A stretch of DNA of 64,000 bases, from positions 36,045,501 through 36,109,500 of the forward strand of contig CP136898.1 in NCBI GenBank assembly GCA_034359265.1, written 5' to 3'. Shown here piece after piece: positions 32,079 to 43,725 of this stretch (the first letter of the stretch is position 1; each line of letters starts with the position of its first letter). The DNA comes from Canna indica. Taxonomy: Eukaryota > Streptophyta > Magnoliopsida > Zingiberales > Cannaceae. The notes beneath the pieces were generated by a model. That model made no database searches. It was not told where the DNA came from and was given only the letters and a program-made list of their open reading frames with translations. The position numbers were made by a program, and so were the translations under genes.

Positions 32079-34624
32079 TGTAAGACCCAAAAAAGTCTCC
32101 TAATATAAAAATCTATTTTGGTGCAGCGCGTCGAACCCGGGGGTAGTCGAGTCGAGCCTCAGGATCCCCTCAAGTGAAAAGGTATGACTCGGCTAATGGA
32201 TCATGAAGTCTATTTGGATAATTAACTTTCCTTTTATGAAATCATACCTTAAATTAAGTTAACTCGAGTCATGTTATGGGTTGAGTCGGAACCCAAGTTG
32301 AGTTTGGGTTTAGGTCGAGTTCTGGGTATGACTTAAGTGAGCCTTGAGGCCATCTTTCGAAAGATGGTTGAGGGGATAAAATCCCCCTTATGGCAGCCGT
32401 GTGACTCACCCATTGAGTCGCATAAGGCCGCAAGGGAGAAGAGGGGAAGGAGCAAGGAGGAGGATTGGGGGCTTGGATCGATCCGAAACTCGCATCGTCT
32501 CTGGAAAATCTCAAGTCGTCGTCACCCGATCCTTGTTTCTTGGCGATCTAGGTGAGTGGTTAATGTTTAAAAGGTTTGGGGGAGGCGAGTGGCCGAACCC
32601 TAGATGATAGATTGAGTTCTCACAATTTTTTTCGACGATCCATGATTTCAACGACATGTGTTCACTATTTTATGAAGTTTCTTGTCAGATCTCACTATTT
32701 TAATCGTCGATTTGCATGTTCTTGTGGCTGCCGAGTCATGTGAAAAGGGGAAAGGTCATGCCGAAATTTTCCCCGATTTCCTTGATGGCAAGAAGGCCCT
32801 TAGATGACCTTATATCACTGTTTTGATGTAGTTCCTTTGAACATCTTGCGTGTTATGAAGTGTGCCCTCTCTAAAGTCCCTTGAAGTGGCCGAATGAACC
32901 CTACAACTCATGAAGAGGGTTCGACCAAGGGTGAGGGGAAGATTAAGTAGTTCATTGGTATTTAAATTGTATGCAGAATTGAAGAGGTAAAGGTATAGCT
33001 AGAGTCTCCTCCCTCTTTTCCTATCCCAAGGACCTTGGCCGAGCAGGTCCTCCTTGCTCATGGTTCGGCCAAGGTTAGGGAGAGGAGGAGAGACTTGCTT
33101 TAGATGGAAATTTCATGATTTTAAGGATCACACATAAAGATATAACAATACTTAGGAAGAACACCAAACTTAGCAAGTAGCTTAATTGATTTTGAATTGT
33201 AGAAATGCTAGTTTTGTAACCATACTTAGCATTAGATCCTTAAACTTTGGATGTTGACATTGTTACCATATTTTGCATTTTATACATGTTATTTAAATTC
33301 ATTACCTACCTTGCCATGCTAGATAGCTGCTCTTTATTGTGCTAATATTCCTAAGGTAGTATAAGAATTGTTATGTATAAACATTATGGTCATATATGAT
33401 GAATGTTACAATATTTGCACATTTTTCTTTGGATTATACATGCTGCCCTAAATGTTCTCGGATGGTATTCCAAGGTCGATTCATGGAAATTCTCACCTAA
33501 GACAGTGTAGGAGGATAGGTAACATGTAGAGCGTCACTAGATGATCATAGCACATTTATGAAAACTTAGTTATGAGACGATAATACTTCTATGTCTGCTT
33601 ATATACTTTTGGAAACTTAGAGCTCGTACGTGCATATATATATTGAAAGGGTGGCATAAACTATTGACCCAGTAGCCGGACATAGGCCAGATACGGGCAA
33701 AGGCCCGATGTGTGTATATATATGGAAACCCTAGAATATTGATTGTGTAATGTGCTTGAGATGGTCCGCCGAGGGGCGAGGAGGTCGGAGATGACCAATG
33801 CCCAGCTCGGCCAGTTGGGTCTAGTGGTGCGCCAGCGGGCCCGCTAGGTGCCAGATCCTAGTTGGGTTGGACTAGCTATCCTTACCCCAGACGGTGTCCG
33901 AAGACTAGTGGACCATCCCAGTCGACGGACCGAGATTGTTTGCTTGCATCTTGAGATGATGTGGCTGATGGCCAGTATGATACTACCTGATATGGTAGGG
34001 ACGGCGGTAGCCGGGATATGATTCGATGAGAAGGCCCGAGGGCCGGATGCCTAAGGCTTGATAAGCCGAGGTAGTAGGTTATCATGTACAGTTGATGTTG
34101 ATAGATCCGTTGTGGGTCTGTAGTCGCATTAGAAATAAATTTTACCTCCTTGTATATTCCTTTATTGCCTTATATGATATATATGCATGACCGAGGCTTA
34201 TATGGAGGTTCATTTGAGCCACTCACTGAGTCCCAAGTGGACTCACAGTTTATTTCTATTTCTGCATAGCATGAGTAGTAGCTTGGTGTCGACATGGTGC
34301 AGCTGGAGGGTGGAGGCGGTGCCATATCTCGTAGCGGCGTCCATGAGTTTTAGACTAGTGCCTAGTTATGTTGGTTTTGTTTCTGCACTGACGGTTGTAA
34401 TTGAAAAGAATTGTAAAACTTGATATTTGACTATTCGGATTTGATGTTGATGTTTTTATTTGTTTTGAAAAACTTATATGTTGTGACTTGCAAACTTTTA
34501 TAAAGTATGTTGAGTTTTCTTTCAGTCGATATGTCTTGGTTTTCTTGATGTTAGTGTAGATAGTAGGCTACAGGGCAGGATGTAGGCCCTGACCGGTCAC
34601 ACTACCCTTAGTTAGGGTGTGACA
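32079..34624 (+). mobile_element. Solo LTR, Tekay-like, inside CACTA-2 tnp2
   Basis: TGTAAGACCC...GTGTGACA, 2546 bp, flanked by a perfect 5-bp duplication CATCT (32074-32078 and 34625-34629). Removing it and one CATCT restores tnp2 reading from KYMLLD into DANLASNFY. It has a donor-like GGTGAGTGG at 32551 (473 bp in), acceptor-like sequence at about 34267, and a terminal hairpin CAGGGC/GCCCTG (34571-34591). It belongs to the same family as 50477-52834 and 63020 onward. Confidence 0.92.
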
Positions 34625-34629
34625 CATCT

Positions 34630-35223
34630 AGCAGCATATATTTAACAATAGGAAGGATACACTTATAGCACCTCTCGCTCATATTGAACTCTGATTTACA
34701 ATTCAGCAACTGCGATACAGCGGATAGCTTGGTATGCTTTTTGCAACCATCCCAAAGAGGCTCATCTGTATCCTTCAGCAAAGCATAGAATTTTGCTGCC
34801 TCCTCATTTGGTGCTTCATCTCTAATGTCCACTTGATTAGTTCCATCTATAAACTGATGGATCTCAGGACCCAATGCATCAACCGCCATGTTTCTGTATG
34901 GATTCACATTATCCACTTGCGGCAAACTATTATTCCCACTTGCACTAGCAGAAGATTCTCCATAATTGTCCAATTTGAATCCTCTTTTAAATTCTTTCTT
35001 AAAGAGGTGCATGCAAACTGTAGGTGGTCATGGAAAATCAAATTCCTACATTGTGCACAAGGACATCATATTGTTCCCCCGTTAGCAAGGCCAAGTTGAG
35101 AAAATGCCCCGTCAACAAAATTTTGCACACGCGCTTTGAATTCCTCACTAATAAATCCTTCTGCATCCATTCGACGGTACATCCAACTATGATCACCCGA
35201 CATAGTTTTTGTACTAAGATCAA
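34630..35223 (-). pseudogene. CACTA-2 tnp2 N-terminus
   Basis: The start at 35205-35200 reads SGDHSWMYRRMDAEGF, then FKARVQNFVDGAF and a stop-containing CPCAQCRN cysteine motif (transposase-associated domain, PF13963 type). A frame change leads to 35012-34630: NVNPYRNMAVDALGPEI, NEEAAKFYALLKDTDEPLWDGC and CYKCILPIVKYMLLD. The last codons abut the solo LTR. It aligns with CACTA-1 at 5113-5500, which lacks the cysteine motif. Confidence 0.85.
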
Positions 35224-37135
35224 TCTACATTAAAGTAACTTAATTAGAAGCACAGATATAGTTACTTTAATTTCCTAAAGCACATCAAATAGATTGCCTA
35301 AAGCGACCATATTATACTAAAATTAAGCTAACTAATTAAACAATAATCTTGTAATTTGAAAACACAATCTTTTTCTCCTGGAAGTTCCTGTTACTAATGG
35401 ATGCTACAGAAATAGCAAAATAAACATTTAATAGGAAAAAGAATGACATGAAATAGAATGACAGCAAATAAGTATTATATAAATAAGTATTAACAAATAA
35501 GAATGACAACAACATAGAAACAATGTAAAAAATAATAGATTAGATTAAAAATACAGCTAATTATTTTTCACTTGGATTTTCATGCTCAATCATGTTGCTA
35601 TATTTCAAATTAATTCAATAATTTTCAAAATTGCTGTCATTTTAAAAAAAATAATTCAAAATTGCTGTCATTTTGATTTTTCAACATTAATGTCACTTGG
35701 ATTTTTACTAAATTGCTAGTTGCGAATGTCACAAATATGTGCAAACTTTTCTTGACATAGACATTGTTCTCTATATGCATGCATGTGTCCATGGATGATG
35801 GTTTCATAATCCACACAATTAGTTGAAGCAAATGACTAAAGCCATGCAAATGCAAAAGATATTATGTATATATGTTGAGGCAGGCCTCCATATTCATGCC
35901 TCTAATACTTAATCAACTTGAAGAGACATGAGCCCCATTTCAAGCACTTTTGGACTGTGTAATCCTATTTTGGATAGGGTGAGATGAGAACCAGAGATGG
36001 AATTGGAATTGAAAAAATAGGAGCAAAAGCCGGTGATGTGATTCATATCCTCTTGAATTATTGTAAAGGATATGAAGCAATGCCCAATGAGAGAAAGGAA
36101 ATACAAGTGGGAATTGATTCTTAGATGTAGTGTAATCTACTCACCATGACAAATGTTCAATCCCCAGTTAATACATTAAGATATCATCAAATCATATAAA
36201 CATTACTATATTTGATTTCTTTTAGAAAAAACATCAGTCTAATTTATTTATTTAGTAATTTTATGTTCTAAATTCATTTAGAACTCTTCTAAAATTTAAT
36301 TAAATTTTTCAACAATTAGTCCTACTTTGTTTTGCACTTGCCTGGTGTTTGAACTCAGTATGTTCATCAATCTCTGTAATGGTGCAGGTAACATGATCTG
36401 CTCATTAACATCCACAAAGATCATTCAAAGTCACAATAGAAAACCCACTTAACCAGCAACATATACACATAGTAACTCAGATTTAATGCACTACTTTATC
36501 AAAGCAGAGATAAACAAAAATAAGGGCACAACTCAAATGTTCCTATCACTGTAAATGCATACTTGCAGACATGCACTTCTCAACTCCCACTTTCTCTGTA
36601 ATGCGCGCATGTCTAAAAAATGTTGTCATTTAGAAATGTTCCTATCATTGTAAATAAGACAAGGGAAGCATGAAATCACAAAGACAAGGTTATAAATTTG
36701 GGAGAAGATCAATTGATGTGAAGCCAGTAGATGAAATCATGCCCAAATATTGAAGTCAGAAAAAAGCTAGAAAGGAAGCCATGCCCAAATTTAGGGTTCC
36801 GTACCTCCTTCCTCTTCTCCGATCCGAAGAATGGTGAGGTGTTAGGAAGAAGGTACACAGGCAATGACGGAGAGGGAGACTCGTCCAACGTAGGAGAAGT
36901 GGAGAAGTCGAGTAATCGCCAGGTGAAGGTGGAGAAGTAAAGTAAGAACAGAGTGTTAAGCTCCCGTTACAGCAACATTTTAGTTTAATTTTTGTGATTG
37001 ATTTCAAGATCTGCCTATATACAATAAAATCTGAAACTTAATAATAAACTATCTTTCGTATGATGGAAGAGGTGGATTTTTATCCTTAAAAGGTCTCAGG
37101 TTCGAACATAGAGGGATACAATTTTTTTCTTTTAG
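35224..37135. other. Unassigned region upstream of CACTA-2 tnp2
   Basis: AT-rich without recognised domains. A near-perfect pair of TTCAAAATTGCTGTCATTTT occurs at about 35631 and 35657. At 36780-36940 a CT/GA-rich piece includes CCTTCCTCTTCTCCGATCC and might be a 5' leader on the minus strand. The right end of CACTA-2 should lie here but was not identified. Confidence 0.4.
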
Positions 37136-37222
37136 GGGGCGTTTGGTTGCCCGCAAGTGCAAATGCTGCAAAATCTATTTGCATGCAAAAGCAAATGCTC
37201 ACAACTAGATTTTGTAGCCTAC

Positions 37223-37320
37223 CGTTTGGTTGCCTGCAAGTAGAGTTGCAACTTCTATTTGCAAGCGTTTGGTTGCCTGCAAGTAGAGTTGCAACTTCTA
37301 TTTGCAAGCGTTTGGTTGGC
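37223..37320 (+). repeat. 43-bp tandem repeat
   Basis: Two near-identical 43-bp copies (37223-37265, 37266-37308) begin CGTTTGGTTGCCTGCAAG, followed by a partial third and preceded by a diverged copy at about 37137 (GGGGCGTTTGGTTGCC). Confidence 0.85.
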
Positions 37321-37369
37321 AGCAAATGAAAGTTGCAATTACACTTGCATCTTGAATCTTACAAATTTT

Positions 37370-37920
37370 TTTGGGTCGGGCCGGGCACAATTTTTGTTGG
37401 GTAGGGCTGAGCCGGGTTGGGATGGGCCGTGCATGAATATTTCTGGGCGGGGATGGGCATGAATATTTGCAGGGCCGAGTCAGGCATAAATTTTTTTGAG
37501 TCAGTCCGAGCTGGGCCGGGCCATGCACGAATTTTTTTGGGTCAGGCCGAGCACAAACTTTTTCGGGTAGGACCGGGCACGAATTTTTTCGGGTCTGGCT
37601 GAGCCGGGCCATGCATGAATTTTTTCGGGCCGAGCTGGGTTGGGCACGAATTTTTTTTCGAGCTTGGCCGGGCATGAATTTTTTCGGGACGGGCCAGGCA
37701 CGAAGATTTATGGGTCGAGTCTAGCATGAATTTTTTCGAGTCGGGCCGTGTATGTATTTTATTGTGTCGGGCTGAGCTGAGCACAATTTTTTTTTTCAGG
37801 CCGAGCCGAACACAAATATTTCTAGGTCGGGCCGAGCCAGGTCAGGATGGGTCGAGCACAATTTTTTTCGGGCCAGGCTGAGTAGGACCCGCATTTTTTC
37901 GAGTTGGCCCGGGTCAAATT
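37370..37920 (+). repeat. Degenerate GC-rich minisatellite
   Basis: About 14-16 units of 28-45 bp with the theme GGGCCGGGCACGAATTTTTT then CGGGTC. The minus-strand open frames in this stretch (37298-37784) are products of the repeat, not genes. Confidence 0.85.
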
Positions 37921-38109
37921 GATCCGACGAAATCACAACGGCGACAAGAAAACCCTCAATCCGAATACTTAATTTGATACGAAAAAATCGAACAAAAAAT
38001 CGATGAAAACCCCATGACATAGGGGTAGAGGCATGGCTGAAGAAATGGAGAATAAGAAGGGTTAATCCACTCACCTCTTTGGAGAAGACGAAAAGGAAGA
38101 AGACACTAA

Positions 38110-40524
38110 GGGCCCGTTTGTTTCACAAACTACTCGTCACAGGACACTAGACAAGGACAAGGACAGAACACCAGGTGTCCTGGGACAACAGTTATACCAT
38201 GTTTGTTTTGTTAAGAATAAGACACGATATCCAGTCTCGTTTTGCATTTGGTTTGGTAAAACACAATCCTGTACAAGACAAAATGACCAAAATACCCTTA
38301 CATATATTTAATGCTCAAATTCAATTTTATACATAAAAGTCTTCATACATAAAGTAGTCTTAAAATTTCTTAATACATATAATATCACAACATTTAGTAG
38401 TGTTGTATCATTCGTATGACTTCCTGCTTTTTGTTGTATTATATATTGAGTAACTCTTCATGCTTTTTGTTGTATTATACATTGGTAACTCAAAGTCTTG
38501 TATTTTTTAAGATGTGAAAGGGTCGAGCTAATTTTCTCCATTACTTTTATTTGTAATTCAAGTCATAGTTTGTTAGTTCAAGTTTTGATTCAACAATCTG
38601 TGCTATTAGTTTGGACACACTTTTACTGTTCTTCAATTCAATTATAGATGTTAAGGTTTTGCTAGTGGAAGTTCCTTTTGTTTGGTCAAAAAAGTGGAAG
38701 CTCCTTATGCTGCACAGAATTCCTTCAAGTTAAAATTAACTGGTGGAATAATACTTCGATTAAATTATCTTAAATTATCTATGTGGAATAATACTTCGAG
38801 GATGTAGAGGTTTAGTGAAACATCCAATGAAGTACTCTCACACTAGTTTCTCGCATGACGAGCTTATTTTCTACTTGAACGTATGAGGTACCATGTATAA
38901 AAATTAGACTTCCATATAACATGAGCATCTTCATTTACATCAGTAAACATTGATTATAGAAATTAATTATTTAATTGCCTTCAGCCATCAAAAACCCAAT
39001 TAACCGCAAACATATTGAAAGATAATATGCATAAGCATTCAAGAAAGAAGAAGTAGGTCAGTGAAATTTATAATTTAGTATAATTTCCAAAATGGATGTC
39101 GATAACTCAAATAAGCTTGAAGAATTAGCTATCTTCATCTAAATTGGAAAAAAAAAATATAGAACAGTACTTTTACAAGTATGACAATAATAACTTGGCA
39201 ATATGTATTTTCCAAGTAGTTTCCAAATTCCAGAGCACCACAATCCACAGGCAAGAAATGATTCAACTAATACAGCTTAAGATACAGTAGAAACAACTAT
39301 TTTTTACGTGCCAATCACAGATGGACTGATCTAGAGAGGCGAATTTAGTAGGGTACTCTAAACCCACATAATTTGTCAACTTAGGATTTTGTAGAGTACC
39401 TATGATATACAACATTTTTTAAGAGTTAATCCTATCTCTGCTGCTCGGACCTTGGAGATAGATGGCGCAAGAGATGGCGATCCAGGCCCTGAACACTATC
39501 GTCTAGCTCCACTTCGAGAGGATTTTGGAGAAGAAGCGGGAGGTGGACGCACAGAAGAAAGAGATGTGGCACCTCTTCCAGATCTTCTTCCTCTTTCTGG
39601 CGGTCCTGCTCGCCGCCCAGCTTGGGGCGTCGCCACCCCGCCTCCAGTGCCGCCACTACTGAGTCCCCATCGGCCTCCTCTCCCTTGGTCACCTCGCCTT
39701 CTACATCGCAGTCACCCAAACTCTTCGCTGCATCAACGGGTTCCCACAAGCTCACCCTCGCCATCGCCATCGACTGCCTCAAGATCCTCAAGATGCGCTT
39801 CTCCTCCTCTTCCTCCACTGCCGGCGCCGAGCCACGCCGGTGCAGCTGATGGACTTCGAGATCCACTACCAGGAGCCACCAAAGAGCTATCTGGGCAAGT
39901 TCAAGCGCAGCTGGGCCATGTATTTTGGCTTCCTCATTTGCACCTTCGGCTTCATGTTCTACGCCTCCGTCTTGAAAATGAAAAATCCCCCTATGGGATC
40001 AAATAACCAAACCAATCCACAACTCCAACCCATAGAAAGATCTGAAACAAAGCAAGGAATACCTTGAAGTCCTTGATGTCGAGGATAAGAGAGAGGTGGA
40101 GACCATGAAGCAGATGACGGAGATCGACCATGTAGCAAACGATGCTCGAAGACAGAGGCATAAATGTGGACATGTAGTAGATGGAGCCATGTAGCAGACG
40201 TCGTCCCATGAGAGTAGTAGACGACACCTTCGGTGACACCATGAGAGATGGGACCCTCGGCGATGAGAGATCGAGGGCGCAAGAATGATGGGACTGGCAA
40301 GAGATGGAGATGAGAGGCTTCCGGAGGGTAAATGTGTCTTTTATCAACCATGTCCTCCACCTCAATTTGCTATACCGAGAATTTTCTCGGTACACCAAAA
40401 GGGGTAGAAATCCTATCTAGAACATGATATCAAATCCTGTCCTTCCTTCTTTTTGCAAAACAAACGGGGGACACGTTCCGAAATCCAATCCAATCCCTCA
40501 TTTTTTATCAAAACAAACGAGCCC
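38110..40524. mobile_element. PIF/Harbinger-like non-autonomous element carrying a captured gene fragment
   Basis: The ends GGGCCCGTTTGTTT (38110) and AAACAAACGAGCCC (to 40524) are inverted repeats with one mismatch in 14. They are flanked by TAA on both sides (38107-38109, 40525-40527), the 3-bp target type of PIF/Harbinger elements. It is 2415 bp with no transposase text. The internal segment 39456-39980 is a decayed protein-coding fragment of apparent host origin. The superfamily call rests on the TIR and TAA duplication only. Confidence 0.7.
39462..39983 (+). pseudogene. Captured plant gene fragment (small multi-pass membrane-protein-like), intronless, decayed
   Basis: From ATG at 39462 it reads MAQEMAIQALNTIV, a stop, LHFERILEKKREVDAQKKEM, then a hydrophobic stretch (LFQIFFLFLAVLLAAQLG), LQCRHY, a stop, VPIGLLSLGHLAFYIAVTQT and LRCINGF. 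A frameshift follows, then SHKLTLAIAIDCLKILKMR, and in another frame MDFEIHYQEPPKSYLGKFKR with a last hydrophobic stretch (AMYFGFLICTFGFMFYASVL). GC-rich codon use differs sharply from the AT-rich element around it. It resembles an uncharacterised plant membrane protein family; this is recollection, not a search. Two stops and at least two frameshifts make it a pseudogene. Confidence 0.6.
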
Positions 40525-40527
40525 TAA

Positions 40528-40674
40528 GGATCTTCCTTCAATCGGCGCCGACGAACTCGTAGAATTCTAGCTCCGACGTCTCCTCCTCCCTCTTGCGTCG
40601 CCTCTTTCCTCTCTTCTCGGGTGGCGTGTGGCCAAACCTGTAGCCATACGCCACAGGTGGCTTTTTATGGGGCC
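40528..40674 (-). other. Possible gypsy LTR remnant interrupted by the PIF/Harbinger-like element
   Basis: On the minus strand, 40674-40528 joined to 38106 onward (across the element) gives a GA-rich leader ending CCAAAGAGGTGAGTGG. This resembles the region around the donor-like GGTGAGTGG in the Tekay LTRs at 32551 and 50926. It could instead be the first exon of a host gene. Confidence 0.3.
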
Positions 40675-41319
40675 TGTTCGGGCCCTACAAGTACTAAAGT
40701 GAATTAGAAATAACAAAATCATTTCTTGTTATTACAAGTACTAACCACATAGCTCTCTATGACAACTCAATCATAGAGTTCTGTCATCCACACAATCTCT
40801 GTGTTGTAGTGAGCTCAACAGCCCAAACCCACCATGATATGAAGTTGATTTGTAGTCAATTGTTGCCACCGATCCACACACTCTCAATAGTGCAATCTCC
40901 TCATAATTTTGGCAACACTGTTTTAGCGCATAGGAGTGGATACCTTCCCCATCTTCTCTTTCTTCTTATAAAGAGAAAACAAACCATTTTTCATAAATGC
41001 AACTCCATTACCCATAACTTCATCAGCTCATCATCTCAAAAGTTAGTCATAAAACCATAAGAAATGCCTAGCCCAATATCACAATGAAGATCACTTCTCC
41101 TTCAACATAAATGCCTAGCCCACAGAGTAATTAAAGATAAATGCATATATCTATAATATATATCATAGAAATATATCATATGTATATAACAATAATCACA
41201 ACAACATAATATCATCATTGCAACAACATAAACTCCACAACCAACAAAAGTAGTTCCAACTGACTAATAACTGCAACCCTTTTTGCCAAATACAACCAAT
41301 ACAGAATAAGCAAACCATC
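40675..41319 (-). repeat. 3' LTR of the Sirevirus-like element
   Basis: About 645 bp, TGTTCGGGCC...AACCATCA on the plus strand, adjoining the polypurine tract at 41322-41337 (GCCAAAAGGGAGAGAT on the minus strand). Boundaries are inferred from TG/CA and the tract, because no second LTR is in the window. Confidence 0.6.
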
Positions 41320-41337
41320 AATAATCTCTCCCTTTTG

Positions 41338-41560
41338 GCTTATTTGGCAAAATACAAATTGTCATCAGATAATCAAGAAGTCACAGAGCTGATAAAACTA
41401 AGCAGTCTATTTGTCAACAATAATAAACAAATAATATCCTAGACATACCAGATAACATCCCATAGTATCATAGTCACAGAAACAACATAGAAGAAACAAC
41501 CAGACAGGCAAGTCATAAGAGTTAGTCATCACAATACAGATGCAACTGAATAATCAACAA
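41338..41560. other. Non-coding stretch between the env-like ORF and polypurine tract
   Basis: AT-rich, no coding text seen. Confidence 0.5.
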
Positions 41561-41563
41561 ACA

Positions 41564-42982
41564 TCACAAAGTTGCATCAATCCGGCCATCTCCTCCTTTT
41601 TGGCAATTAAGCCAAAGAAGGTAAGAACTGTCTCGGCCTGAAGAAGAAGAACTAGAAGAACTACCCGAGGAAGTTGACAAATTACCAGAAGGAGCAGAAG
41701 AGGATGTAAAGTGATCTAGAACACATTGCAACAAAGAAATAATATGTTGTAGAGATTTGGAGACATTAGATATCTCTTCTAGAATACTTTGTTCAACAAC
41801 ATTAGCACCGGCAGTGGGTTTTCTAGTGGAACTTGAAGGAAGGTGAGCAAGAGTTCCAACTTTCTTCAATAACTTTTGATGCACATTCAGAGAAGATCCT
41901 AGAGGTTCCAAAACATCCTCATCAAAACTTTTGAATCCTTGTTTCTCAAGAATGCCATAAGTCAGATTAGAAAAAAATCAGGAATAGTCTTAATTTAGCT
42001 GTTAGCCATGAACGAAGACCAATAATCTGTTCAAAAATCAGATTTCCTAAGTTGAAACGAATTCCATTAGTGATCTTGTATAGCAGTATCACCATTTCTT
42101 TGCTCAGAAAAGTGATATGTGGAGTTGGAATCCAATGAAACCTGGCAATCAGATATAATACTACATAAAAGGTGTTCAAAGATGAAGACTTTTTGTTGTG
42201 CTCACCAGCCCATTCTATAATGTCACCATTGGAAACTTTAGTTCCATCTTTGTGCAAAAACTCAGCACTAGACAGAAGGAGCTAGGGTTAAGGCCAAAAT
42301 AATCATTATTGATGTTAGTACTAAAATTATACCACTTCCCTCTTAGAAAGACTTGATGAAAGTGTTCACACTGAGGATCAACAATGTTTGTAGAAAGATT
42401 GCAATATAAGTCAATCACAGGTAGCTTGCAGAATGGAGCAATGTGTAGAACAAAACTTGAAAGATTTCTTTCCTCAAGAATATCCATAACAAGCTTGCAT
42501 TTTAGATTAAAATTTGCAATATCTAAAGGCCTTTGAGTTATAACTCCTTTTGATTGAAGAGACTCCCATAGTGTAAAAAGGTCATCAAAAAGAAAACCAG
42601 GATGGAGCTTGCTTGACAATTCTCTTTTTAGCTTTCTTTGCAAACCTTTTCCTTGGTGGGAGATCTGCTGGACGTCTGCCATGCTTTACTCGCATGGGAG
42701 GACCTTGAGAAGGAGGAGGAACCCCCTAATTTTTCATTTGAGCAGAAGATGATGCTGAGGTTTCTTCACAACCAAAAATCGACTCGCCTTTAGCCGATAG
42801 AGAAGAAGAGGCTTTCCGGTAGACTTTCTACACACACCCTTTTCCTCATGGGATTGAGGGAGATTTAATCGGCTCCATTGAATGGGAAGAAGATCTAGAC
42901 GAGGGTTTAAGAGGTGGAGAAGCGAGAGAGCAGTTATAACATCAACCTTTGAATGATGAGGGTTTACTGCTTGATCCAACTC
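41564..42982 (-). pseudogene. Env-like / plant transposon ORF3 of the Sirevirus-like element
   Basis: The readable blocks on the minus strand are 42979-42734, 42682-42215 (MADVQQISHQGKGLQRKLKR, LPVIDLYCNLSTNI, VFLRGKWYNFSTNINNDYFG), 42257-41967 (SFNTFYVV-like text, here SSLNTFYVVLYLIARFHWIP, then FLIFF) and 41911-41564 (a helical stretch with SILEEISNVSKSLQHIISL, then a Ser-rich run). The pattern of FYxNL, an RGKxxxFS element and INxxFGL matches the putative plant transposon protein domain (PF20167) found in env-like ORFs of Sireviruses. Its function is unknown. Frameshifts separate the blocks. Confidence 0.65.
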
Positions 42983-43199
42983 TTGAGGAAAGGAGGTAAT
43001 ATAATTGGGTCTTGAATAATTGTCGATGCCGTGAGCTTTGATTAACTGAAATAAATGCCCCGAGCCTTGATTGAAGGTTATACTTCATCAGCCTTGAATG
43101 AGAAAAACAATTAGTGGAGAGTAGTAAATAAATGTAAGTTATAGCAACTTAAGAAGCCTTTCCAATTCCTTTCCCCCTTTTAAATTATTTTTTTATGTA

Positions 43200-43725
43200 T
43201 AAAATTGTGTCAAACAATACACAATCCCAGAGCAGATCTCAACTGCTCAAATCTCCCTCCATTCAAGGCTATTGTGAAAATGTCAGTAGCTTGTCGATTT
43301 GTGGAAATATACTCCAGTTGTATCTCTTTGCTTTCAACAAGTTCTTTGATGTAGTGAAATTGAATATCAATATGCTTCGTGCGAGAATGCATAACTGGAT
43401 TCTTTGAGATATTGATGGCACTTGTATTATCACAGTATAAGACTATTTCATCTTGTTTGAAACCATACTCCAATAGCATATTTTTCATCCAAATCAGTTG
43501 TGTACTATAATTGCCTACTGCTAAATATTCAACCTCTGTAGAAGATAAAGAGATAGAACTCAGCATCTTGCTCAACCAAGCTACTAGATTTGACCCAATA
43601 TAAAAACATCCACATGTTGTGCTCTTTTTGTCATCAATATTTCCTGCCCAATCTGCAGCTGTAAAGCCTACAAGACAAGCATTAGACTCCATAGAATACC
43701 ATAGTCCAAAATCTACAATACCTTT
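43200..43725 (-). pseudogene. pol: Sirevirus-like RNase H (C-terminal pol)
   Basis: Motifs: GIVDFGLWYS, GFTAADWAGNIDDKKSTTC (catalytic Asp), SLSSTEVEYLAVG (Glu), VLYCDNTSAINISKNPVMHS (Asp), RTKHIDIQFHYIKELVE. It ends with RFEQLRSALGL at 43210. The 5' side breaks at KGIVDF, where the copia LTR at 43726 begins. Only one short part of pol remains, but it is nearly open. Confidence 0.88.

Larger units (their letters stand above)
25738..35223 (-). mobile_element. CACTA-2 (En/Spm superfamily), minus strand, carrying two solo LTRs
   Basis: Order on the minus strand: tnp2 N-terminus (35223), two LTR-interrupted tnp2 segments, DUF4218, DUF4216, tnpA C-terminus (to 26179), then subterminal repeats built on GTCGCAG / GCGAC (about 26005 to 25750). 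The left limit GGACTACTAAAAC at 25737-25749 resembles a mutated CACTACTA terminus. The matching right terminus and its subterminal repeats were not found beyond 35223, so that end may be lost. The two solo LTRs at 26371 and 32079 are later insertions. Confidence 0.8.
40675..43725 (-). mobile_element. Ty1/copia, Sirevirus-like element, 3' portion
   Basis: On the minus strand: the end of RNase H (43725-43210), an extra env-like ORF region (about 42982-41560), a polypurine tract and a 3' LTR (41319-40675). An ORF downstream of pol is characteristic of Sireviruses. The 5' part was separated by the copia element inserted at 43726. Confidence 0.75.

Noticed and set aside
24655..36132. A possible CACTA pair: CACTACAACAAA at 24655 and a GTAGTG end at 36132, each flanked by TAA
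   Set aside because: The CACTA-2 subterminal repeats begin at 25738, not 24655, none lie near 36132, and the two ends match well over only about seven bases. Kept as an alternative boundary only.
37298..37784. Minus-strand open frames rich in ARPEKI-type repeats
   Set aside because: Produced by the minisatellite and overlapping in different frames. Not a gene.
37223..37920. CRISPR-like or centromeric satellite array
   Set aside because: Units are degenerate, directly tandem and without unique spacers, in plant DNA. The array is far too short for a centromeric satellite.
40803..40811. GTTGTAGTG as a right CACTA end paired with 24655
   Set aside because: It lies inside the Sirevirus-like LTR, has no matching 3-bp flank and no subterminal repeats.
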